From Acidobacteriaceae bacterium UBA1307 (lineage in GTDB: Bacteria > Acidobacteriota > Terriglobia > Terriglobales > Acidobacteriaceae): 57,009 nucleotides of DNA. Every line of letters begins with the position of its first letter. Position 1 is the first letter of the stretch. The stretch covers positions 2,978 to 59,986 of the forward strand of contig DBTV01000046.1 of NCBI GenBank assembly GCA_002307235.1, in the 5' to 3' direction. Shown in pieces: positions 52,556-57,009 of this stretch. The translations under genes and the position numbers were made by a program. The notes below the pieces were generated by a model. It had not been told where the DNA came from. It ran no database searches and saw only the letters and a list, made by a program, of their open reading frames with translations.

Positions 52556-53309
52556 CGCCCAACTGCGCCAGAGCTTCGGCAGAACGTAGCTTCTTTTCGA
52601 GATGCCGCTCGAGCGATTGCAGCGTGAACCGGCGCAGGTCCAGGGCGCGACGGCGCGGAAATGGTTCTTCTGCGAACGAGGCCACCGGCGCGCGCAGCAT
52701 TCGTTGCGCCAGTTGCCAGGAATCGGCCGAGAGCGGCTGTGCGCCAGCACTGCGATGCTCTGGGCAGAACAGGCCATCGGCGTAGCTCTGAAAAAAGGCC
52801 CCGTTCGCCTCAAGCGCCCGATGACAGGCCGTGCAACGGGTGAGCGAAGGCAGCAGGCCCAGCAGGCGGGTCATCCATAACTCGAAGTAAGTCAACGGCA
52901 TCCATGGTTGTACGTGGCCATCGCGCAGCGCATGGGTCTGTTCGAGCACGCTGGCCAGCAGGCGAAAAACCGTCTCTTGCGGATCGCGTTCGGGCAGGGC
53001 TTCATCGACCAACTCGGTATAAAAGCTGAGGACGGAAGCACGGACAAGGTCGACGGGGCGCGAAAGGGGTGAGGAGAGAATCTCCAACTGGTCGAGCCGG
53101 ACCAGCTCCTGCCGTGGCCGCTCGGCGAACCAGGCGCGGGCTATCGTCATCGGTTCGAGCGCGCCGCCGAAGCGTTTGCGGCTCTTCAGTGCCGATTTGG
53201 CAATGCCTTTGAGCAGCCCGTAGTCGCGCGTGAAAAAGCTCACCACCAGGTCGGCCTCGCGGACCGGCCAGCAGCGCAACACCACGGCCTCGGAGCTGAG
53301 TAAGGACAC
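52551..53309 (-). CDS. recO: DNA repair protein RecO
   Basis: A recombination mediator of 252 residues that anneals ssDNA and loads RecA with RecR. It begins with an OB fold (SEAVVLRCWPVREADLVVSF, FTRDYGLLKGIAKSALKS), then a helical domain and a zinc-ribbon region (CTACHRAL, later LFCPEH). The start is a GTG; an ATG does not exist in a better place. The stop lies in the inverted repeat at 52498-52555. Divergent from vapB. Confidence 0.93.
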   Translation of the reverse strand: MSLLSSEAVVLRCWPVREADLVVSFFTRDYGLLKGIAKSALKSRKRFGGALEPMTIARAWFAERPRQELVRLDQLEILSSPLSRPVDLVRASVLSFYTELVDEALPERDPQETVFRLLASVLEQTHALRDGHVQPWMPLTYFELWMTRLLGLLPSLTRCTACHRALEANGAFFQSYADGLFCPEHRSAGAQPLSADSWQLAQRMLRAPVASFAEEPFPRRRALDLRRFTLQSLERHLEKKLRSAEALAQLGG

Positions 53310-53401
53310 GCTTCTATCTTCGCATCGGAGGACAGCTTCCCGCTTTGAAGAGCTGCCGTTCGCTTTTCTCTGTCAGGTTTTTGTTCCCGGAGCGCCGCCC
53401 G

Positions 53402-53496
53402 ATACGGTAAGGAATCATTTTGAAAGTAAGGAATATTTAAATAGGTAATGATAGGTTGTAAAAGTAAGGCATAATAGTGAAAGTAAGGAGGCGCGA
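53402..53496 (+). promoter_or_regulatory. Five 19-bp phased GTAAGG direct repeats upstream of vapB
   Basis: GTAAGG or GTAATG occurs at 53407, 53426, 53445, 53464 and 53483, exactly 19 bp apart. The repeat unit in three copies is (T)(G/A)AAAGTAAGG. The last copy supplies the Shine-Dalgarno of vapB (TAAGGAGG). The region is AT-rich. Candidate operator for the AbrB-type antitoxin, and perhaps the promoter (CATAAT near 53470). Confidence 0.8.
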
Positions 53497-53780
53497 TGCA
53501 TACGGCGAAGGTGACTTCGAAGGGGCAGATTACGATTCCGGTGGAGGTGCGCAAGGCACTGGGGCTGGAGACGGGCTCGAAGGTGCGCTTCTTTGCGCAG
53601 GAGGACGGCAGCTTCGTGCTCAAGCGCGTGCGCTCGCTGATGGAACTGGAGGGCTGCCTGAAGGGGTTGGTGCCTCCGATGAGCGTCGAGCAGATGGACG
53701 AGGCGATTGGCGATTATGTCGTTGAGCTCGATGAGGCGACCAAGAGTGGAGCGCAACAGGAATCCGATGAGGCCGCATGA
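53496..53780 (+). CDS. vapB: AbrB/SpoVT-type antitoxin (VapB-like)
   Basis: A protein of 94 residues. The N-terminal half is a swapped-hairpin AbrB DNA-binding domain (AKVTSKGQITIPVEVRKALG, GSKVRFFAQEDGSFVLKR). The C-terminal half is acidic (EQMDEAIGDYVVELDEATK) and would cover the toxin active site. It neutralises the adjacent PIN toxin and probably autorepresses through the phased repeats. AAGGAGG lies 5 nt before the ATG. The stop overlaps the toxin start by 4 bp. Confidence 0.92.
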   Translation: MHTAKVTSKGQITIPVEVRKALGLETGSKVRFFAQEDGSFVLKRVRSLMELEGCLKGLVPPMSVEQMDEAIGDYVVELDEATKSGAQQESDEAA

Positions 53781-54175
53781 CGGGGATCGACACGAACGTT
53801 TTGCTGCGCTTTGTGGCGCAGGATGATCCGGTGCAAAGCCCGATTGCGGCACGATTCTTTGCCTCTCTGAACGAAAAAAATCCTGGCTGGATTGGGCTGG
53901 CAACGGTGCTCGAATTTGTCTGGGTGATGAGTAGCAGAAAGCAGGCTGGGCGAGCAGCGATTGCGGCGTTGCTTGGGCAGCTTTTACAGATGGAAGGCAT
54001 CGTTGTCGAGCGCGCCGGAGTTGTCGCCCAGGCTGTACGGCTCTTTGGTGCGACGCGTGCCGACTTTGCCGATTGCCTGATTGCCGCCTCGGCGCAGGCT
54101 GCCGGTTGCACGCAGACGGTCACCTTTGACCGCGTGGCTGGTCGCGATGCGGGCATGGTGCTGCTCGAGGTCTGA
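53777..54175 (+). CDS. vapC: PIN-domain ribonuclease toxin (VapC-like)
   Basis: A protein of 132 residues with a PIN fold. Acidic active-site residues lie in GIDTNVLLRFVAQDD (Asp5 region), ATVLEFVWVMSS (Glu), ADFADCLIAASAQ (Asp) and TFDRVAG (Asp). VapC toxins cut tRNA or rRNA. It starts at an ATG overlapping the vapB stop (ATGA), so the two are translationally coupled, which is typical of vapBC. Followed by a terminator. Confidence 0.93.
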   Translation: MTGIDTNVLLRFVAQDDPVQSPIAARFFASLNEKNPGWIGLATVLEFVWVMSSRKQAGRAAIAALLGQLLQMEGIVVERAGVVAQAVRLFGATRADFADCLIAASAQAAGCTQTVTFDRVAGRDAGMVLLEV

Positions 54176-54180
54176 ATAAA

Positions 54181-54220
54181 AAGCGCGCACAGGCAAAGGC
54201 CGATGCGCGCTTCTTATTTT
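54181..54220. terminator. Bidirectional terminator between vapC and the ferredoxin gene
   Basis: A 9-bp stem (AAGCGCGCA at 54181-54189 with TGCGCGCTT at 54204-54212) closes a 14-nt loop. It is followed by TTCTTATTTT on the plus strand and preceded by AAAA, so it serves both convergent genes. Confidence 0.78.
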
Positions 54221-54234
54221 GGAAAAGCAGAAAA

Positions 54235-54495
54235 CTAGCGACCGAAGTGCGCGGCGTTCTTGGCGGTGAAGCTGGCCCACTTTTCCGGCAGGTCGTCTTC
54301 GGAGAAGATGGCCGAAACCGGGCAGGCCGGCACGCAGGCATCGCAATCGATGCACTCGGCCGGATCGATGAACAACTGATCGCTCTCGCCGTAGCCGTCT
54401 TCGTCCTTCTTGGGGTGGATACAATCGACCGGACAGGCGTCGACGCAGGCGGTGTCCTTGGTGCCGATACAGGGTTCTGCAATTACATGAGGCAT
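54235..54495 (-). CDS. fdxA: FdxA-type 7Fe (or 8Fe) ferredoxin
   Basis: A low-potential electron carrier of 86 residues. The first cluster motif has the spacing C-x7-C-x3-C-x3-C (EPCIGTKDTACVDACPVDC), typical of bacterial 7Fe/8Fe ferredoxins with an inserted loop. The second is CIDCDACVPACP, a regular 4Fe-4S motif. The ATG at 54495 has GGAG 8 nt upstream; the frame is open to 54558, but that extension is not family-like. Monocistronic, leftward. The partner enzyme is unknown. Confidence 0.93.
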   Translation of the reverse strand: MPHVIAEPCIGTKDTACVDACPVDCIHPKKDEDGYGESDQLFIDPAECIDCDACVPACPVSAIFSEDDLPEKWASFTAKNAAHFGR

Positions 54496-54600
54496 AGTGA
54501 TTTCTCCAGGGGAAGTTTTGGACTCCTCGACGCCGATGTTAGCACAGCTCAGGAGCATCCGGGCCGGATCATTCTACAATCCGGTAACCGGGCTGAAAAA

Positions 54601-55491
54601 CTATTTTTTTGTTTCCCGCTCGGCGCGCAGGCGGGCGAACTCGGCGGGCGTGGGGATCGGTGTCAGGTCGCGGCCGGCAAACAGGGCATCGAAGAGCGCC
54701 AGCAATTCGCCGTGGATGAGGCCATTCGAGGCCAGTACCTCGCGGCTGTCGAGCTTGTAGTGCTGCCCGGAAAAGTCGGTGACCTTGCCGCCCGCCTCTT
54801 CGACCAGAAGCATGCCGGCCGCCGTGTCCCAGGGATTCAGATTGAATTCCCAGAAGCCGTCGAGCCGTCCAGCGGCCACATAAGCCAGATCGAGCGCGGC
54901 GGATCCGGCACGACGGACGCCGTGCGAGCGCAGCGTGAATTCCTGATAGAAATGGACGTTCGGGCTTTCGTGGCGCTTGCGGCTGGGAAAGCCGGTTGCG
55001 CTGATTGATTCCGCAAGTACAGGGATCTTTGAGACTTGCATCGGCTTGCCGTTCAACTGCGCGCCACGTCCGCGCTCGGCGGCATACAGCTCGTCGCGCA
55101 GGGGATCGTAGATGATCGCGGCCACCAACTGTCCATCCGCACCCTCGGGCGTGCCCGCCGGGCGGTGTTCAAGGCCCATCGAGACGCAGAACTGCGGGTG
55201 GCTGTGGGCGAAGTTCGTGGTGCCGTCGAGTGGGTCGATGTACCAGCGGTATTCGGACTCAAGACGCTCGCGCGTGCCCTCTTCGCCGTAGATGCCATGT
55301 TCGGGAAAGGCCTCGAAGAGCCGGGTGCGGATCAGCTTTTCGCTGGTGCGGTCGGCGATGGTGACCAGATCGACATCGCCCTTGTACTCGGTGGCAACGC
55401 CCTTGGCGTAGAAGTCGCGGAGCAGGGCTCCGGCCTCGCGGGCAATCGACTGCGCCTGTGGAACCCACTGCCAGTTTTCGAACGCGCTCAC
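54601..55491 (-). CDS. suhB: Inositol monophosphatase-family phosphatase
   Basis: A Mg-dependent phosphatase of 296 residues. Motifs: GEEG (69-72), WYIDPLDGTTNFAHSHPQF (86-94 core), and NPWDTAAGMLLVEEAGGKV. All metal ligands are present. It probably acts on inositol-1-phosphate or related substrates; in E. coli SuhB also affects rRNA transcription, but this is not shown here. Its start overlaps the stop of the upstream Hfq-like gene by 4 bp (ATGA), so the two are coupled. Confidence 0.94.
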   Translation of the reverse strand: MSAFENWQWVPQAQSIAREAGALLRDFYAKGVATEYKGDVDLVTIADRTSEKLIRTRLFEAFPEHGIYGEEGTRERLESEYRWYIDPLDGTTNFAHSHPQFCVSMGLEHRPAGTPEGADGQLVAAIIYDPLRDELYAAERGRGAQLNGKPMQVSKIPVLAESISATGFPSRKRHESPNVHFYQEFTLRSHGVRRAGSAALDLAYVAAGRLDGFWEFNLNPWDTAAGMLLVEEAGGKVTDFSGQHYKLDSREVLASNGLIHGELLALFDALFAGRDLTPIPTPAEFARLRAERETKK

Positions 55492-55781
55492 TTGGCCTCC
55501 TCTTTCTTGGCCGTGCGCCGGCTGGTGCGGCGGTGCGCGGACTCGCTGATGCTGCTGATCTGATGCTTGTAGATGAAGAGGTTCGGATGGCCTTCGCGGG
55601 TCAGGCGAATCATGCCGTCATCAAAGTACTCGATCCAGCCGCGGACCGTTTCTCCGTCGCGCAGTTTCACGGAGACGTCGACCTGGCGGTCGCTGAGCGA
55701 ACGGAGATAGAGGGCTTCCTGGCCGGTATCGCCCGGAGGTGGCGTCTTCGAGCGGCGTCGAGGGGAATAGGTCGTCGTCAT
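55488..55781 (-). CDS. hfq: Hfq-like Sm-fold RNA chaperone
   Basis: A protein of 97 residues. The core (about 22-80) fits the Hfq Sm fold: ALYLRSLSDRQVDVSVKLRD (Sm1), VRGWIEYFDDGMIRLTREGH and FIYKHQISSISES, the last matching the YKHAIS Sm2 signature of Hfq. The N-terminal arm is basic and Pro-rich, and the C-terminal tail is Arg/Lys-rich, unlike the E. coli protein. It probably binds sRNA/mRNA pairs. AGGG precedes the ATG closely, and TACAAT lies 8 bp upstream. It overlaps suhB by 4 bp. It is divergent enough from classical Hfq that I hold the name with caution. Confidence 0.7.
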   Translation of the reverse strand: MTTTYSPRRRSKTPPPGDTGQEALYLRSLSDRQVDVSVKLRDGETVRGWIEYFDDGMIRLTREGHPNLFIYKHQISSISESAHRRTSRRTAKKEEAK

Positions 55782-55857
55782 GTCCCTATTGTAGTGGGAG
55801 ACGGAGCGCTTTTTTGCGCCAGTATTCAGCTTTTAGCGGCCCGTGCGCCGTCTTCCG

Positions 55858-56820
55858 TCACTGTTCCGGATTGGAGACCGTTGCGTAGTAGCCGGTCTTA
55901 TGGCGCACGTTGAACTGGCCTGCGGCGGCGCGCGGAACGGTGACCTCAAGGCGATGAAAGCCCTGGCCCGGCTCCTGATGGCGGGGATAATAGCCCAGCA
56001 GATATTGGCTGCGCAGAGCCTCGCTGACTGCGTCGAAGGCCTGGTCGAGCCCGCCCGCGCCGACGTAAAAGTGCCCGCCGCCGGTTTGCTCGGAGAGGGT
56101 GATCAGCGCGTGTTCGCCGCCGGTGTTGCGGCCGGCCGAGGCGGCGATGGGCACATCGATCAGGGAGTAGATCATCGCCTCGTTGTGCAGCGCGGCCTCA
56201 AGCGCCTGCGCGTAGGTGGAGCTTTGCGCGGTGTCGCCGCCGTCGGAGACGAGCACGAGCACCTTGCGCCCCTGTCTGTTGCCGAGCCGCTCCGCGCCGA
56301 GCCGGATCATGTCGTAGAGCGCCGTCGCATAGTCGCCGCGCAGCTTGCCGAGCGCGCGGTCGATCTCGGCGGGCTTGTTGGTGAAGCCAGCCAGCTCACG
56401 CACATCGGTTGAAAACTCGAAGACGCTCATCTGGTCCTGCGGGCGCAGCAGGGAACGGACGAAGCGGCGCGCGGCGGCCGTCTCCTGGCTCATGTCCTTG
56501 CGCACGCTGCCCGAGGTGTCAATGGCCAGCACGATATTGAGCGGCTGCGCGGATTGGCGCTCGAAGACGGCGATCTGTTGCGGACGGCCGTCCTCGGTAA
56601 CGGCGAAGTTCTCGCGGCCAAGCCCACCAACCAGCGCGCCATGGCCGTCGGTCACGTTGACGAAGAGGCTGACCAGTTTGACGTCGACGCGGAAGGTCGG
56701 ATCCTCTTGCGCGGGCAGAAGTGCCGTGGCCAGCAAAAGTGCCAAGGCCAGCAGGCGCGGAACGGCTTGCCTGTTGTGCCTGTGCCGGTTTCTGCCGAAA
56801 AATATTCTGTAGCTCCGCAT
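55858..56820 (-). CDS. VWA domain-containing protein (VWFA-related Acidobacterial domain type)
   Basis: An exported protein of 320 residues. The N-terminus is Arg-rich followed by a hydrophobic signal (LLALALLLATALLPAQ). The VWA domain has the MIDAS motif DTSGS (101-105), preceded by a Greek-key strand region (VDVKLVSLFVNVTDGHGALV). The pattern GRENFAVTEDGRPQQIAVFE is the one typical of the Acidobacteriota VWFA family (TIGR03436). It probably binds protein or metal on the cell surface; no partner is evident. The internal ATG at 56820 is chosen because it begins the signal region. Monocistronic, leftward. Confidence 0.88.
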   Translation of the reverse strand: MRSYRIFFGRNRHRHNRQAVPRLLALALLLATALLPAQEDPTFRVDVKLVSLFVNVTDGHGALVGGLGRENFAVTEDGRPQQIAVFERQSAQPLNIVLAIDTSGSVRKDMSQETAAARRFVRSLLRPQDQMSVFEFSTDVRELAGFTNKPAEIDRALGKLRGDYATALYDMIRLGAERLGNRQGRKVLVLVSDGGDTAQSSTYAQALEAALHNEAMIYSLIDVPIAASAGRNTGGEHALITLSEQTGGGHFYVGAGGLDQAFDAVSEALRSQYLLGYYPRHQEPGQGFHRLEVTVPRAAAGQFNVRHKTGYYATVSNPEQ

Positions 56821-57009
56821 GGTTCTTCCAAAGCATACAGCGCGGCGCACACTCTGAAAATGCGCCAGGTAAGTTCTGAGGAACTCCAGTTTCACACGAG
56901 GCATTTTCTTCAGGGCTCAAGGGTTAGGAGATCACCCGGATATGCCGGGGTGGCAGTAGCAGTTTGACATTTACGGGAGTGCATCCGAGACACTCCTCAC
57001 GAGAGCCGA
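56821..57009. other. Right-end region upstream of the VWA gene
   Basis: This holds the leader and promoter area of the VWA gene. A small inverted repeat (GGAGTG/CACTCC near 56977-56996) and a TTGACA (56964) without a matching -10 are visible, but no gene begins before the window ends. Confidence 0.4.

Noticed and set aside
54580..54600. CCGGTAACCGG near the suhB 3' end as a terminator
   Set aside because: The arms leave a one-base loop, which cannot form a hairpin; the adjacent T-run alone is not enough.
1..57009. tRNA, rRNA, CRISPR array, prophage or insertion sequence
   Set aside because: I looked for cloverleaf-like stems with TTCGA loops, regular spacer arrays and transposase motifs and saw none; a covariance-model search would be needed to exclude small RNAs.

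Overview
This is a GC-rich chromosomal segment, most likely from an Acidobacteriota (Terriglobia-type) genome. The phylum call rests on three things: a very large TonB-receptor-like protein with an N-terminal carboxypeptidase-regulatory-like domain, several secreted proteins of that domain family, and a von Willebrand-A protein of the type described as the 'VWFA-related Acidobacterial domain'. The gram-negative housekeeping genes (LPS export, rseP, uppS/cdsA/dxr) agree with this. No rRNA or tRNA gene, CRISPR array, prophage or transposase was recognised, and the core looks like ordinary chromosome.

Layout. 1-1.2 kb: the 3' end of the F-type ATPase operon (atpD, atpC). 1.3-11.7 kb: cell-envelope and scavenging genes, namely a small Ser/Thr/Ala-rich protein, a GH88/105-like hydrolase, the divergent TonB-type receptor, a beta-barrel protein, and two translationally coupled carboxypeptidase-regulatory-like proteins. 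11.7-18.7 kb: a GAF/PAS histidine kinase, an NTF2-like protein, a CPBP protease, a parDE-type toxin-antitoxin pair with a palindromic operator, a DHH phosphoesterase and a zinc-ribbon/HTH regulator. 18.9-23.3 kb: the envelope operon uppS-cdsA-dxr-rseP. 23.3-31.6 kb: a YbgC-like thioesterase between two low-complexity intergenic arrays, then leftward ispB-type synthase, yajQ, tatD, a secreted class-3 lipase, metG and a CSS-EAL c-di-GMP phosphodiesterase. 31.9-40.2 kb: argS, a giant secreted LamG protein and a convergent TPR/TlpA thioredoxin protein. 40.5-46.1 kb: an unknown gene, a large LptC/LptA-like protein, lptB and rpoN. 46.2-53.3 kb: a secreted amidohydrolase, a Tat-signal DUF362 protein, glyS, glyQ and recO. 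53.4-57 kb: vapBC, a ferredoxin, suhB overlapping an Hfq-like gene, and the VWA protein.

How the parts relate. uppS, cdsA and dxr/rseP form an envelope-biogenesis block (isoprenoid carrier, phospholipid, envelope-stress protease). The lptCA-like/lptB/rpoN cluster is the familiar LPS-export neighbourhood, but with a much longer periplasmic component. The most unusual non-coding signals are five copies of a GTAAGG-type motif phased exactly every 19 bp in front of vapBC, a 19-bp-arm inverted repeat that contains the recO stop codon, a 200-bp degenerate GGGACTAGG palindromic array beside the thioesterase gene, and an inverted-repeat element after the ATPase operon. glyS contains two patches of clearly lower GC, which suggests a mosaic gene.

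Limits: all calls come from reading the sequence and remembered family motifs. No database search was run. Start codons were chosen from Shine-Dalgarno spacing and signal-peptide logic, and many are non-ATG.
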